Source: Pseudomonas viridiflava
Lineage (GTDB): Bacteria; Pseudomonadota; Gammaproteobacteria; Pseudomonadales; Pseudomonadaceae
Length of the DNA stretch: 64,000 nt
Direction of reading: 5' to 3'
Assembly: GCF_900583165.1 (NCBI RefSeq)
Contig: NZ_UTKY01000071.1
Location: forward strand, 1 to 64,000
Made by a program: the position numbers and the translations under genes. Below the pieces are notes generated by a model. It had not been told where the DNA came from. It searched no databases and saw only the letters and a list, made by a program, of their open reading frames with translations. This document shows positions 19,071 through 28,888 of the stretch, in pieces (the first letter of the stretch is position 1; each line of letters opens with the position of its first letter).

Positions 19071-20534
19071 TCAGATCCAGCCGAGCCAGCTCCAGTAGGT
19101 GGCGGCAAACAGCAGCATTAATCCATAGCCGATCAACGTGACCAGCAGCCCGACCTTGGCAAACTGCCTCGCCGTGAACGTCCCGGTCCCCAAACACACC
19201 ATATTCTGTGGCGCATTGATCGGCAGAATGAACCCGTAACTCATCACAAACCCCAGCAACATCGTCATGCCCAACCGGCTGAAATCCCCTGGCAAGGTCT
19301 GCAGCACCGCGATCAGAATCGGCAACAGCGCCGAGGTCAACGCCGTGGCGCTGGCAAACCCCAGGTGAATCAGGATCAGGAACGCGCCCAAAATCGCAAA
19401 CACGCCCAACGGCCCGACCTGATCCAACCCGGTGTGCGCCACCACGGCAGCCCCCAACCACTGCCCCGCCTGGGTGGTCAACAACGCCGTGCCCAAGCTG
19501 ATGCCCACGCCAAACACAATCACCGTGCCCCACGGAATGCGCGACTGCACGTCCTTCCAGGTCATCACGCCGATGCCCGGCAACAGCAAGAACACCAAGC
19601 CTGCGTAGGTGGTCGAGGTGGTATCAAAGTTGTGCAGGCGCCCTTCCGTGGCCCACGCCAACAGCAACAACACCGACACCGTCAGCAGGCGTTTCTGCGG
19701 CCCGGTCATCGGGCCGATGTCCACCAGCGACTGCGCCACCGCCTCTTTGCCGCCAGGAATGCTGTCGGTCTCCGGCGGCAGCAGCTTGAGTACCAAAAAC
19801 AGCAACACCGCCGACATGATCAACGCCCAGGGCGCGCCTGCGATCAGCCAGTCGATCCACGAGACGCGCTGGCCGAGCATTTTGTCCATGAAACCGACAG
19901 TGAGCAGGTTTTGCGCTGCGGCCGTCTGGATGCCGACGTTCCAGATGCTGGTGCCCTGGGCCACGACGATCATGATGCCGGCGGCAATGTTCGAGCGTTT
20001 GTCCACGCCAAACGCGGCAATCACCCCCATCATGATCGGCACGACGCAGGCACTGCGCGCGGTGGCGCTGGGTACGACGAGGCTGAGCAGAATAGTGACC
20101 GCAATCGCCCCCAGCAGAATGCGTCGGGTGCTGGTGCCGACCCGGCTCAAGGTCACCAGGGCAATACGTCGGTCCAATCCGGTGTGGGTCATGGCGGCGG
20201 CGATGAACAGCGCGCCTGCCACCAGTGCCAATGCTGGATTGGAAAACCCGGTGAGCGCCATGCTAATGGCCGGGCTGGTGCCGATCAGGTGCGTGGGGTC
20301 TTGCAGCGAGGGGGCGGTACCGAGCAAAAACGCCATCAAGGACGTGATCATGATTGCGCTGGCCTCATAGGACACCGCTTCGGTAATCCACACCACCACG
20401 GCAAACGCAAGGATCGCCAGCATGCGATGCCCGGCCACCGGCAAATCGGCGGGCAGCGGCAACAGCAGCACGCCGGCCATCACCAGCACGGCGATCACCA
20501 GGCCCAGGGGTAATTTGAAGGATGCCGCGCTCAT
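19071..20534 (-). CDS. SLC13/DASS-family anion transporter
   Basis: 487 aa, about 11-12 membrane segments; motifs SAIMITSLMAF, SATARSACVVPIMMG and SNPALALVAG are typical of the divalent anion:Na+ symporter family (dicarboxylates, tricarboxylates, sulfate). ATG 20534 has GGAG 7 bases upstream. The frame is open further back to 20660, but those residues are translated REP DNA and are not accepted. Substrate not predictable; no linked enzyme gene suggests it. Confidence 0.87.
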   Translation of the reverse strand: MSAASFKLPLGLVIAVLVMAGVLLLPLPADLPVAGHRMLAILAFAVVVWITEAVSYEASAIMITSLMAFLLGTAPSLQDPTHLIGTSPAISMALTGFSNPALALVAGALFIAAAMTHTGLDRRIALVTLSRVGTSTRRILLGAIAVTILLSLVVPSATARSACVVPIMMGVIAAFGVDKRSNIAAGIMIVVAQGTSIWNVGIQTAAAQNLLTVGFMDKMLGQRVSWIDWLIAGAPWALIMSAVLLFLVLKLLPPETDSIPGGKEAVAQSLVDIGPMTGPQKRLLTVSVLLLLAWATEGRLHNFDTTSTTYAGLVFLLLPGIGVMTWKDVQSRIPWGTVIVFGVGISLGTALLTTQAGQWLGAAVVAHTGLDQVGPLGVFAILGAFLILIHLGFASATALTSALLPILIAVLQTLPGDFSRLGMTMLLGFVMSYGFILPINAPQNMVCLGTGTFTARQFAKVGLLVTLIGYGLMLLFAATYWSWLGWI

Positions 20535-20616
20535 GAGGGTGCTCCAGGGCTCTAAATCAAGCCCTGAGGATGGCGCATAGTGCCGCACGCGGTGTTGACC
20601 GGTATCAATCAGCTCA

Positions 20617-20663
20617 AATGTGGAAGGGGGCTTTTGTGGGAGGGGCAAGCCCCCTCCCACATT
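20617..20663. repeat. Degenerate REP
   Basis: AATGTGGAAGGGGGCTTTTGTGGGAGGGGCAAGCCCCCTCCCACATT: two REP halves with an altered centre, as if a REPIN lost its spacer. Confidence 0.6.
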
Positions 20664-20694
20664 GGATTGGGTTTACACAGCAAGATTGGTGGAG

Positions 20695-22065
20695 TTAGCT
20701 GAGCAGTTGGCTCAACACCGCCCGCAACTTTCCAGGCTTGACCGGCTTGTTCAGCATCGGTGCTTCGAGGCGACGCAGGGCGCGGCGGCATTGGTCGGTG
20801 CGATCAGCAGTAATGATCACTGCGGGGATCTTGCTGCCGAAATGCTCGCGCAGGTGTTTGACCACGGCACAGCCCACCACACCATGGTCAAGGTGATAGT
20901 CCGCCAGGATCAGCTCCGGCGCCCTGCCCTGCAACGCCTCCATCGCAGCAGCCTGGTCGGTGGCGATGAGCACTTCGCAGCCCCACTGGCTGAGCAGCGC
21001 CTGCATGCTCTCGAGAATGCTGACTTCATTGTCGATCACCAGCAAACGCCGGCCTGGAAGCGGGTTGCCAGTAGTTGGTAGCGCTGGCAGTTGGCTGATC
21101 GGCAACGGCATCTCGTCACTCAGGGGCACTTCGATGCTGAACATCGAGCCCCGTCCCGGCCAGGAACGCACTGCAATCGGGTAACCCAAGATCTCGGCGA
21201 TACGCTCGACAATCGCCAGCCCCAGCCCGACGCCCTTGCGGTCCGCCGCGCGGCCGACGTCGAGCTGGTTGAATTCCAGGAAGATCGCGTCCAGCCGGTC
21301 CGCCGCAATCCCACGCCCGGTGTCCCACACCTCAAGCCGCAGCTGCTGACCCCGACGCCGTGCCCCCAACAGGACGCAACCTTCATCGGTGTAACGGCAG
21401 GCATTGCTCAAGAAATTACGCAAAATGCGCGTAAGCAGGCGCAAATCCGTGCGTACCGCATACCCCCCCAGATGCACCCGCAGGTTCAACCCAGCGGCCT
21501 GGGCCACCGACTGAAACTCCGAAACCAAGGGTGCAAACACTTCATCCAGGCGATACAAGGCCACGTCCGGCTTGACCGCCGCTTGATCCAGCCGCGAGAT
21601 GTCCAGCAAGTCGGTAAGCAAGTCCTCAGCGCCTTCCAACGCCTGGTGCGTGCGTTCCACCAGCACCTGCTCGACCTCGGGTAACTGGCGCTCACGCAGG
21701 GTAGCGATCAGCAGCCGCGCGGCGTTGAGGGGTTGCAGCAGGTCATGGCTGGCGGCGGCGAGGTATTTGTCTTTGCTGCGGTTGGCAGCTTGGGCAGCGT
21801 CGCGGGCATCGCGCAGGTCGTGTTCGATCTGTTCGCGCTGGGCGATCTCTTGTTGCAGGTTGAGGTTGGCTTCGAGCAGCTCATCGGTGCGGGCGGCAAC
21901 ACGCTGCTCCAGCTCATCGTTGAGGCGGATATAGCGCTTGCGCTCGGCCTCCAGCTCATCGAGCCGGGCGGTGAGCTCCGGGTAGTGGCTCTTGCGCGCC
22001 GATTGGTCGCCCAACCCCAACAGCGCTGAAAGCGCCCGTTGCTGGTCGTCAGAGAGCTTCGCCAT
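20695..22065 (-). CDS. ercS: Soluble hybrid sensor histidine kinase, ErcS-like
   Basis: 456 aa with no membrane segment: an N-terminal coiled coil (~35-100), HisKA with phospho-acceptor H107 in AASHDLLQPLNAARL, an HATPase domain (LEVWDTGRGIAADRL, GVGLGLAIVERIAEILG), and a C-terminal receiver domain with Asp in LILADYHLD. Lying directly after ErcA it matches the ErcS kinase that in P. aeruginosa helps control the quinoprotein ethanol oxidation system. Start chosen at ATG 22065 with GAGG upstream; it overlaps the last 17 bases of ercA. Confidence 0.88.
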   Translation of the reverse strand: MAKLSDDQQRALSALLGLGDQSARKSHYPELTARLDELEAERKRYIRLNDELEQRVAARTDELLEANLNLQQEIAQREQIEHDLRDARDAAQAANRSKDKYLAAASHDLLQPLNAARLLIATLRERQLPEVEQVLVERTHQALEGAEDLLTDLLDISRLDQAAVKPDVALYRLDEVFAPLVSEFQSVAQAAGLNLRVHLGGYAVRTDLRLLTRILRNFLSNACRYTDEGCVLLGARRRGQQLRLEVWDTGRGIAADRLDAIFLEFNQLDVGRAADRKGVGLGLAIVERIAEILGYPIAVRSWPGRGSMFSIEVPLSDEMPLPISQLPALPTTGNPLPGRRLLVIDNEVSILESMQALLSQWGCEVLIATDQAAAMEALQGRAPELILADYHLDHGVVGCAVVKHLREHFGSKIPAVIITADRTDQCRRALRRLEAPMLNKPVKPGKLRAVLSQLLS

Positions 22066-23212
22066 AGACAACCTCGACGTCACGCTGGCTCGACTCCCGA
22101 GGGTTGGTCAGGATGCACGGGTCGTGCATCGCATGCTGAGACAAAAACGGGATATCGGCCACGCGCACCCCATGCAAACCAAGGGTTTCGTGGAAACCAA
22201 TCGCATGCTTGAGCGCAATCAAGTGCTCCACCAACCGCCCGCAGATCTGCCGATGATTCAGGCCACGGCAGTCGATGCCAAACGTCTCGGCAATCACCTT
22301 GAAGCGCTCCGGCGCCGAGTTGTAGTTGAACGCCACCACATGCTCCACCAGCACGGCGTTGCACAGGCCGTGGGGCAAGTCGAGAAAACCGCCAAGGCTG
22401 TGGGACATGGCGTGCACCGCGCCCAGGATCGCATTGGAAAACGCCAACCCGGCCTGCATGCTGCCGAGCATGATCTTCTCGCGCAGGGCAATGTCGGTGG
22501 GGTTGGCGATCATCTGCACCAGGTTGCCGTTGATCAGGCGCATGGCTTCCAAGGCATGGGGGTCGGTCAGCGGGCCATGGCCAGTCGAGACAAACGCCTC
22601 GATCGCATGCACCAATGCGTCGATGCCGGTACAGGCCGACAAGAACGGGTCCATGCTGGCAGTGGTTTCCGGGTCGATCAGCGACACATCCGGCACCACC
22701 GCCTTGCTGACGATGGAGAACTTCATGCGCTCCTGTTGGTTGGAAATAATCACAAACTGCGAGACATCCGCCGAGGTGCCGGCGGTGGTGGGGATCAGGA
22801 TCAGCGGCGGGCTGGGCACGCGAATGGTGTCCACCCCTTCAAACTCAAGAATGCTGCGCCCGTGGGCGACGACGATGCCAATGGCCTTGCCGCAGTCCAT
22901 GGGGCTGCCGCCGCCGATGGCAACGATCACATCACAGTGGTTTTCGCGGTATACCTCGGCGCCCGTCATCACTTCTTCAACCCGGGGGTTGGGCGAAACA
23001 GCGCTGTACAGGCAGTAATCGATGCCGATGGCTTGCAGGCTGGCTTCCACATCGGCCACCCAACCCGCGGCGATGACGCCAGGGTCGCTGACCACCAGCA
23101 CCTTGCGGGCGCCAAAGGTCTTGGCGTAATTGCCGACGTTGTGCCGACAGCCGGCACCAAAGATGATTTCAGGGGAGACGAATTTACGCAGGAGGCTCAA
23201 ATTTGGGCTCAT
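22049..23212 (-). CDS. ercA: Iron-containing alcohol dehydrogenase, ErcA-like
   Basis: 387 aa, group III (Fe-dependent) ADH: GGGSPMDCGKAIG nucleotide site, PTTAGTSADVSQF, and the metal-ligand region with DALVHAIEAFVS and HAMSHSLGGFLDLPHG. In P. aeruginosa the homologue ErcA has a regulatory role in ethanol oxidation rather than bulk catalysis, and is paired with ErcS as here. Coding ends overlap with the kinase gene, indicating one transcript. Confidence 0.9.
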   Translation of the reverse strand: MSPNLSLLRKFVSPEIIFGAGCRHNVGNYAKTFGARKVLVVSDPGVIAAGWVADVEASLQAIGIDYCLYSAVSPNPRVEEVMTGAEVYRENHCDVIVAIGGGSPMDCGKAIGIVVAHGRSILEFEGVDTIRVPSPPLILIPTTAGTSADVSQFVIISNQQERMKFSIVSKAVVPDVSLIDPETTASMDPFLSACTGIDALVHAIEAFVSTGHGPLTDPHALEAMRLINGNLVQMIANPTDIALREKIMLGSMQAGLAFSNAILGAVHAMSHSLGGFLDLPHGLCNAVLVEHVVAFNYNSAPERFKVIAETFGIDCRGLNHRQICGRLVEHLIALKHAIGFHETLGLHGVRVADIPFLSQHAMHDPCILTNPRESSQRDVEVVYGEAL

Positions 23213-23308
23213 TGGAAAGCCTGTTTTTATTATTTTGGAAGAATGCGCTCCACACTAACCGATCCGGCCGCGAATGCAATCAGACCAAAGAGGCATCTCC
23301 CAAACGGT

Positions 23309-23333
23309 CCCGGCCAGCACTAGGCTGGCCGGG
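23309..23333 (-). terminator. GC-rich hairpin after pqqA
   Basis: CCCGGCCAGC-ACTAG-GCTGGCCGGG: a perfect 10-bp stem with a 5-base loop, 7 bases beyond the pqqA stop. It lacks a clear U tract, so it may attenuate or stabilise rather than fully terminate. Confidence 0.5.
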
Positions 23334-23339
23334 GGTGCA

Positions 23340-23411
23340 TCAACGGCTGGCGAAGTACATGGTCACTTCAAAGCCGATACGCAGGTCGGTAAACGCGGGT
23401 TTAGTCCACAT
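23340..23411 (-). CDS. pqqA: PqqA-like PQQ precursor peptide (orphan copy)
   Basis: A 23-aa [23 protein letters not shown] plus ASR. It has the PqqA hallmarks: W2-T-K-P start and conserved E15 and Y19 in the E-x3-Y motif that PqqE/PqqD and later enzymes cross-link into PQQ. Start ATG preceded by GAGGA. It stands alone between ercA and the aldehyde dehydrogenase; no other pqq biosynthesis genes are in the window, so it is probably a second copy that supplies extra precursor when this cluster is on. A GC hairpin follows directly. Confidence 0.9.
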   Translation of the reverse strand: MWTKPAFTDLRIGFEVTMYFASR

Positions 23412-23431
23412 GGGGCGTTCCTCTTGTTGTG

Positions 23432-23445
23432 CCGGAAGATTCCGG
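23432..23445. promoter_or_regulatory. GGAA-TTCC palindrome upstream of pqqA
   Basis: CCGGAA-GA-TTCCGG, 21-34 bases before the pqqA ATG. Related in sequence and position to the palindromes before the pedH-like and pedE-like genes (27099-27113 and 30382-30396). Confidence 0.4.
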
Positions 23446-23536
23446 TCAGGTCATTAATGCATGGGGGGTGTGGGAGGCGAATGCTACTTTCGAAGGAATT
23501 GGCGCACTGCATTAGTCTCAGGTGTACAGCGATCAA

Positions 23537-23626
23537 AATGTGGGAGGGGGCTTGCCCCCGATAGCGGTGTGTCAGCTACAAACTTGTAACTGATACACCG
23601 CCATCGCAGGCAAGCCAGCTCCCACA
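23537..23626. repeat. Hybrid REPIN (two different REP classes)
   Basis: Left REP is the GGAGGGGGCTTGCCCCCGAT class; the right inverted REP is the second class (ATCGCAGGCAAGCCAGCTCCCACA). The spacer carries the usual GTGTGTCAG / CTGATACACCGCC segments. Confidence 0.85.
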
Positions 23627-23650
23627 GGGAATTGCATTGCAATTTGAGGG

Positions 23651-25171
23651 TTAGAAGAAACCCAGCGGATTGATGTCGTAGCTCACCAACAGGTTCTTGG
23701 TCTGCTGGTAATGGTCCAACATCATCTTATGGTTCTCACGCCCCACACCCGACTTCTTGTACCCCCCAAACGCCGCATGCGCCGGGTACAGGTGGTAGCA
23801 GTTTGTCCACACCCGACCCGCCTTGATCGCCCGGCCCATGCGGTACGCACGGTTGATGTCGCGGGTCCACAAACCAGCACCCAGGCCAAATTCGCTGTCA
23901 TTAGCAATGGCCAGGGCTTCGGCTTCGTCCTTGAAGGTGGTAATGCCCACCACCGGGCCAAAGATTTCTTCCTGGAACACGCGCATCTTGTTATGGCCCT
24001 TGAGCAGGGTCGGCTGGATGTAATAGCCGCTGGACAGGTCACCCTCCAAACGCTCGGCCGCGCCGCCAGTGAGCAATACCGCGCCTTCCTGCTTGGCGAT
24101 CTCAAGGTAGGACAAAATCTTGTCGTATTGCTGCTCGGACGCTTGGGCACCCACCATGGTGTCGGTGTCCAGCGGGTTGCCGCGCTTGATCTTGACGATT
24201 TTCTGCATCACCACTTTCATGAAGTCGTCGTAGATCGACTCCTGCACCAGCGCCCGCGACGGGCAGGTGCATACCTCCCCCTGGTTGAAGAACGCCAGCA
24301 CCAGGCCTTCGGCGGCCTTTTCGATGAACTGTGGCTCGGCCTGCATGATGTCTTCAAAGAAGATATTCGGCGACTTGCCGCCCAGCTCCACGGTGGACGG
24401 AATGATGTTTTCAGCGGCCGCATGCATGATGTGCGCGCCCACCGGGGTGGAGCCGGTAAAGGCGATCTTGGCGATGCGCTTGCTGGTGGCCAAGGCCTCC
24501 CCCGCTTCGCGGCCAAAGCCTTGCACGATATTGAGCACGCCCGGCGGCAGCAGGTCGTTGATCAGTTCGGCGAACACCATGATCGACAGCGGCGTCTGCT
24601 CAGCCGGTTTGAGCACGATGCAATTACCGGCCGCCAGCGCCGGTGCGAGTTTCCAGGCCGCCATCAGCAGCGGGAAGTTCCACGGGATGATCTGCCCGAC
24701 CACGCCCAGCGGCTCATGGAAGTGATACGCCGCGGTCAGTTCGTTGATCTCGGCCGCGCCGCCCTCTTGGGCACGAATGCAGCCGGCAAAATAACGGAAA
24801 TGATCAGCCGCCAGCGGCACGTCGGCGTTGAGGGTTTCGCGCACGGCCTTGCCGTTGTCCCAGGTCTCGGCCACGGCCAGCACTTCAAGGTTTTGCTCGA
24901 TACGGTCGGCGATTTTCAGCAGCACCAGGGCGCGGTCCTGGGCCGAAGTCTTGCCCCAGGCGTCAGCAGCGGCGTGGGCAGCGTCCAGGGCCTTATCGAT
25001 ATCGGCGGCACTGGAGCGCGGGAACTCAGCGATGACCTCGCCGGTGACGGGCGACGTGTTGGTGAAGTAGTTGCCTTCGACCGGCGCGACAAATTCACCG
25101 CCGATGTAGTTGCCGTAGCGCGCCTTGAAGCTGACGACTGCGCCAGGGGTGCCGGGTTGTGCGTAGATCAT
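23651..25171 (-). CDS. NAD-dependent aldehyde dehydrogenase (ExaC/PedI-like)
   Basis: 506 aa of the ALDH superfamily, with the catalytic Glu in VELGGKSPN and the nucleophilic Cys in [16 protein letters not shown]; the adjacent CTC pair is typical of the acetaldehyde/AcoD-type enzymes. Oxidises the acetaldehyde or other aldehyde made by the quinoprotein alcohol dehydrogenases, in the cytoplasm. AGAGG 7 bases before ATG. Lies in the same direction as the quinoprotein gene upstream, 121 bases away. Confidence 0.93.
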   Translation of the reverse strand: MIYAQPGTPGAVVSFKARYGNYIGGEFVAPVEGNYFTNTSPVTGEVIAEFPRSSAADIDKALDAAHAAADAWGKTSAQDRALVLLKIADRIEQNLEVLAVAETWDNGKAVRETLNADVPLAADHFRYFAGCIRAQEGGAAEINELTAAYHFHEPLGVVGQIIPWNFPLLMAAWKLAPALAAGNCIVLKPAEQTPLSIMVFAELINDLLPPGVLNIVQGFGREAGEALATSKRIAKIAFTGSTPVGAHIMHAAAENIIPSTVELGGKSPNIFFEDIMQAEPQFIEKAAEGLVLAFFNQGEVCTCPSRALVQESIYDDFMKVVMQKIVKIKRGNPLDTDTMVGAQASEQQYDKILSYLEIAKQEGAVLLTGGAAERLEGDLSSGYYIQPTLLKGHNKMRVFQEEIFGPVVGITTFKDEAEALAIANDSEFGLGAGLWTRDINRAYRMGRAIKAGRVWTNCYHLYPAHAAFGGYKKSGVGRENHKMMLDHYQQTKNLLVSYDINPLGFF

Positions 25172-25292
25172 GGTGAGGCCTCTGTCGGGGTCTGGGCCTG
25201 TCGGTCAACAGGCGATGACCCGATAGTAAAGAGCCCCCGCTGCCGGGCGAATGCGCCGTTGGCAGGGGGGTTGTTGTTATTTGGTCGTAGAA

Positions 25293-27068
25293 CTAGTGCT
25301 TGGCCACCAGCTCCTTGGGCAACTTGAAGGTCCAGAGCATGCCGCCCTGGTTGAAGTCCTTGACCCGCTTGGCCACCTCGCCACCCCACAACGGCACCGC
25401 GCCGCCCCAGCCGGAGAGCACGGACACGTACTGTTCGCCGTCCATTTCCCAGGTCACAGGCGAGCCGAGCACGCCGGAGCCGGTCTGGAATTCCCAGACC
25501 TTCTCACCGGTCTTGGCATTGAACGCCTGCAGGAAGCCTTCTGGCGTACCGGTGAATACCAGGTTGCCCTTGGTGGTCAGCACCCCGCCCCACAACGGCG
25601 CGAAGTTTTTGTGGCGCCACACTTCCTTGCCGGTTTTCGGATCGATTGCCCGCAACACGCCAATGTAGTCTTCGTTCAACGGCTTGATGGTGAACCCTGC
25701 CCCGAGGAACGCCGCGCCTTTCTTGTAGGCGATGCCCTCGTTCCAGATGTCCATGCCCCATTCGTTGGACGGCACGTAGAACAGCCCGGTGTCGCGGTTA
25801 TAGGCCATCGGCATCCAGTTTTTCGCACCCAGGAACGCCGGGGCGACGAACACCGAGGTGCCCTTGGTTTCGCTGCCGGGCGCGCCGGGGCGGCTGGCGT
25901 CGTTGTAGATCGGCCGGCCGGTCTTATCCAGGCCGGTGGCCCAGGTGATCTTGTCGACAAACGGGAAGCCGCGGATGAACTTGCCGTTGGTGCGGTCCAG
26001 CACATAGAAGAAGCCATTACGGTCGGCAGTGGCCGCCGCTTTGATTTCCTTGCCGCCTTCGGTGTAGTTGAACGAAACGAGCTCGTTTACGCCGTCGTAG
26101 TCCCAGCCATCGTGGGGCGTGCTCTGGAAGTGCCATTTGATGGTGCCGTCGTCCGGGTTCAGCGCCAGGCGCGAAGACGAATAGAGGTTGTCGCCAGGAC
26201 GCAGGTGGGAGTTCCACGGTGCCGGGTTGCCGGTGCCAAACAGCAACAGGTTGGTTTCCGGGTCGTAGAAGCCGCCCAGCCAAGGAGCTGCGCCGCCGGT
26301 CTTCCACAAATCGCCCGGCCAGGTCTTGCCCGCTTCACCGCCGGAAATGCCGTTTTCCACGGCCTTGCCGTCTTTATACACATAGCCCATGTGGCCTTCG
26401 ACGGTGGGACGGCTCCACAACAGGTCACCGTTTTTTGGGTCGTAAGCTTCAATCTTGCCCACCACACCGAATTCGCCGCCGGCCACGCCGGTGATCAGCT
26501 TGCCGTTGATCACCAGCGGCGCGGCGCTGATGGAATAGCCTTCCTTGTGGTCGGCGACTTTCTTGCTCCACACCACTTTGCCGGTGTCTTTGTTCAGTGC
26601 GACCAGCTTGGCGTCGAGGGTGCCGAAGAACACTAGGTCGCCGTAGAGTGCGACGCCCCGGTTGATCACGTCACAGCACGGGCGGATGTCGTCGGGCAGG
26701 CGTGCGTCGTACTGCCAGAGTTTCTTGCCGGTGCGCGCATCCACCGCAAACACCCGCGAGTAGGAGCCGGTGAGGTACATCACCCCGTCCTTGATCATCG
26801 GTTGCGCCTGTTGGCCACGCTGCTTCTCGCCGCCGAACGAAAACGCCCAGACCGGTCGCAGTTCCTTGACGTTGTTGACATTCAGCGTGTCCAGCGGGCT
26901 GTAGCGCTGGCCCTGCACGCCCAAGCCGTTGGTGACGATTTGCTCCGGGTTTTTCGGGTCTTGGAGAATGTCCTGGTCGGTAACGGCGGCCAGCGCCTGG
27001 CCGGATAACAGGATGGCACCGAGCAACACACTCAAGGCGAAGGGTTGGCGGCGTGCGGGTTGGGTCAT
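25293..27068 (-). CDS. pedH: Lanthanide-type PQQ alcohol dehydrogenase (PedH-like)
   Basis: 591 aa with signal peptide ([16 protein letters not shown]). Eight-bladed quinoprotein propeller with the vicinal disulfide C131-C132 ([10 protein letters not shown]), metal ligands E199 and N281, catalytic D323, and an additional Asp D325 in GWDYDGVNE. The D-x-D pattern is the established signature of lanthanide-dependent enzymes (XoxF, PedH), since the second Asp coordinates the larger ion. Periplasmic; oxidises alcohols and aldehydes, electrons to cytochrome c. The upstream region has two palindromes. Short 3' spacing to the aldehyde dehydrogenase suggests shared expression. Confidence 0.93.
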   Translation of the reverse strand: MTQPARRQPFALSVLLGAILLSGQALAAVTDQDILQDPKNPEQIVTNGLGVQGQRYSPLDTLNVNNVKELRPVWAFSFGGEKQRGQQAQPMIKDGVMYLTGSYSRVFAVDARTGKKLWQYDARLPDDIRPCCDVINRGVALYGDLVFFGTLDAKLVALNKDTGKVVWSKKVADHKEGYSISAAPLVINGKLITGVAGGEFGVVGKIEAYDPKNGDLLWSRPTVEGHMGYVYKDGKAVENGISGGEAGKTWPGDLWKTGGAAPWLGGFYDPETNLLLFGTGNPAPWNSHLRPGDNLYSSSRLALNPDDGTIKWHFQSTPHDGWDYDGVNELVSFNYTEGGKEIKAAATADRNGFFYVLDRTNGKFIRGFPFVDKITWATGLDKTGRPIYNDASRPGAPGSETKGTSVFVAPAFLGAKNWMPMAYNRDTGLFYVPSNEWGMDIWNEGIAYKKGAAFLGAGFTIKPLNEDYIGVLRAIDPKTGKEVWRHKNFAPLWGGVLTTKGNLVFTGTPEGFLQAFNAKTGEKVWEFQTGSGVLGSPVTWEMDGEQYVSVLSGWGGAVPLWGGEVAKRVKDFNQGGMLWTFKLPKELVAKH

Positions 27069-27098
27069 GACGGCTACCTCTGCGGTTTTTGTTATACC

Positions 27099-27113
27099 CG
27101 GGAAATTTTCCCG
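27099..27113. promoter_or_regulatory. CGGGAA-N3-TTCCCG palindrome upstream of pedH
   Basis: CGGGAA-ATT-TTCCCG, extended by one more matching pair on each side, 31-45 bases before the start codon. The same 15-base pattern occurs before the pedE-like gene at 30382-30396. Confidence 0.5.
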
Positions 27114-27174
27114 GTCTGGTGCAGATTCTTGGCCGCAGGGGCCGTTGTCACAATTAACCGCAGTATCGAGTTTG

Positions 27175-27192
27175 CTAGTTCCTTAGTAGGGG
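27175..27192. promoter_or_regulatory. Site A of the CTA.T.CCTTGGTA.TG motif family
   Basis: CTAGTTCCTTAGTAGGGG, 107-124 bases upstream of pedH and overlapping the stop codon of the metallo-hydrolase gene. Four further members occur at 30331, 35334, 39112 and 43606. Confidence 0.5.
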
Positions 27193-28122
27193 GGACTGGC
27201 CGTCTACGCGCTGCATTTGCTCGCGCTCGTATTGCGGGTACAGATGGCTGACGCTGCGAATCAACTCGTAGCGGCTCAAGTTCACCGAAGCGAAGCGCTC
27301 GGGGATGGGGCTGCGGATCATCTCGCTCATGTCGTTGCCTTGGGCGGCACCGTCGCGCAGCAGTTGGTCGAGCCAGGTCAGGTAGTCGCGCATTTGCTCG
27401 AACGGTTGTGCATCGCTGGCGACGGGGCCGTGGCCGGGCACCACCAGGGTCCAGGGCAGGTTTTGCAGCGTCGTGATGTCGGCCAACCAAGCCGCCAGCC
27501 CAGGGCTGTTGGGGGTGGTGAGGGCACGTTGGTAAAACACCAGGTCGCCGGCAAACAGCACGCCAGTGGTCTGGTCGAAAATCGCCAGGTCGGCGCCGGT
27601 GTGCCCGGTGAGCGCCACCAGGCGCAAATCGTGGTTGCCGAAGGTACGCACACCAGGCTCCAACACCTGGGTCGGCAACACCACTTCGGTGCCGCGCATC
27701 CAGTCGCCGACCATGCGGTAAAGGTTTTCAGCCATGCTCTCGCCCTGCTCATGCAGCAGTCGCGTGGTGTCCGCGAGGGCACCGATGGGCACATCCTTGA
27801 AAGCTTGATTACCCAATGCGTGGTCGGGGTGATGGTGGGTCAGCAACACCTGGATCACCGGTTTGTCGGTAACGCTGGCGATGGCTTGGCGCAGGGCTTC
27901 GCCATAGCGTTTGGACGGCCCGGTGTCGATCACTACCACACCCGCCTGAGTGACGATAAACGCGATATTGACGATATTGCCGCCGTTGGCCTTGGCGAAA
28001 TTGTCGGTGCTGCCTTCCAGCAGCCAGGTGTCATCGGCAATCTGGCGCGGTTTGAGGGTGTACTCAAGGTCGGCGTGGGCGCACAGGCTCAGGCCCAGGC
28101 ATAACAACAGTATCCAGCGCAT
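27175..28122 (-). CDS. Quinoprotein-relay-type zinc metallo-hydrolase (MBL fold)
   Basis: 315 aa with signal peptide ([13 protein letters not shown]). Metallo-beta-lactamase fold with metal-binding [23 protein letters not shown] and GDLVFYQRA. Proteins of this subgroup are consistently encoded beside PQQ dehydrogenases and SoxYZ-like carriers (quinoprotein relay family); the reaction is not known. ATG 28122 has AAGGAG upstream; the longer frame to 28455 overlaps the preceding gene and lacks a signal peptide. Confidence 0.85.
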   Translation of the reverse strand: MRWILLLCLGLSLCAHADLEYTLKPRQIADDTWLLEGSTDNFAKANGGNIVNIAFIVTQAGVVVIDTGPSKRYGEALRQAIASVTDKPVIQVLLTHHHPDHALGNQAFKDVPIGALADTTRLLHEQGESMAENLYRMVGDWMRGTEVVLPTQVLEPGVRTFGNHDLRLVALTGHTGADLAIFDQTTGVLFAGDLVFYQRALTTPNSPGLAAWLADITTLQNLPWTLVVPGHGPVASDAQPFEQMRDYLTWLDQLLRDGAAQGNDMSEMIRSPIPERFASVNLSRYELIRSVSHLYPQYEREQMQRVDGQSPLLRN

Positions 28123-28138
28123 GCCGCGCTCCTTCAGG

Positions 28139-28888
28139 TCAGGGAATGGCCGCGTCGAACTCGTTGCCGCTGTTGTCGCGCAACACCAGGCGCGTCTGCC
28201 CGGCGCCTTCAATGTCGAAGGCCAGGTTGGGGTTTTCGCTGACGGCCGGGAACAGCTCCAGCTCGGCCATGACTTGGCCCTTGTCCCCCAGCAACTGGGC
28301 GTGGTTGATGTAGAACTCGGGGATGCCGCTGACCATGCCGTTGTCCATCGGGTGCGCCACCTGCACCCGCAGACGGCTGAACTCGCCACGGGGGTAACGC
28401 CCGCCCAGCACTTCGCCGATATGGTCTTCCCAGCCCGGTTGGGTACGCACCACACTTGGCGCAGTGCAACCGCCCCCGGCGGCGTCGATCAAGGTAGAAC
28501 CCACATGCCACAGGCCGTCATCGGTGAGTACGGCGGCGCGCAACGGCGTGGCCTGCTCGATGCGAATACGCAGCGACAGCCAGGGCAGCACCCCGGCCTT
28601 GGGCTGGAAGTCGACAATTTTTGGCAGCGGGTTCAACTCGGCCCAGGCAACGATCCGCACGACCCTGCCCTTGAACGCCCGTGCATCAATTTCCAACGGC
28701 ACTTGGCGGGCATCCTCGGCGAACGGCGGCGCCAGCAGCTTGACTTGATCGTCGAACACAAACGGCGCGCTGTTCAAAAACTGCTTGTGAAAAAACGACC
28801 ACATCACCGACGGCACCGGGTCGACATTGCTGGCGTGGGCGGCCAATGGCAACCAGCACACCAGCAGGCAAGTCAGGCGCCAGTTCAT
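28139..28888 (-). CDS. Quinoprotein dehydrogenase-associated SoxYZ-like carrier
   Basis: 249 aa with signal peptide (LTCLLVCWLPLAAHA). A SoxY-like part is followed by a SoxZ-like part in one chain. The Cys in GGGCTAPSVV corresponds to the swinging-arm cysteine of SoxY (GGCGG in true SoxY), though it is internal here because of the fusion. Found with PQQ alcohol dehydrogenases in many bacteria; its cargo is unknown. ATGA overlap with the binding-protein gene upstream (28885-28888). Confidence 0.85.
   Translation of the reverse strand: MNWRLTCLLVCWLPLAAHASNVDPVPSVMWSFFHKQFLNSAPFVFDDQVKLLAPPFAEDARQVPLEIDARAFKGRVVRIVAWAELNPLPKIVDFQPKAGVLPWLSLRIRIEQATPLRAAVLTDDGLWHVGSTLIDAAGGGCTAPSVVRTQPGWEDHIGEVLGGRYPRGEFSRLRVQVAHPMDNGMVSGIPEFYINHAQLLGDKGQVMAELELFPAVSENPNLAFDIEGAGQTRLVLRDNSGNEFDAAIP

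Noticed and set aside
19365-20513. 382-codon plus-strand frame across the SLC13 gene
   Set aside because: Extreme Gln/His/Arg composition, antisense of a membrane protein.
20535-20660. N-terminal extension of the SLC13 transporter
   Set aside because: The extra residues (MGGGLPLPQKPP...) are translated REP sequence; ATG 20534 has a ribosome-binding site and starts the membrane protein correctly.
23711-25327. 538-codon frame opposite the aldehyde dehydrogenase
   Set aside because: Complementary to a well-conserved ALDH gene; no recognisable motif.
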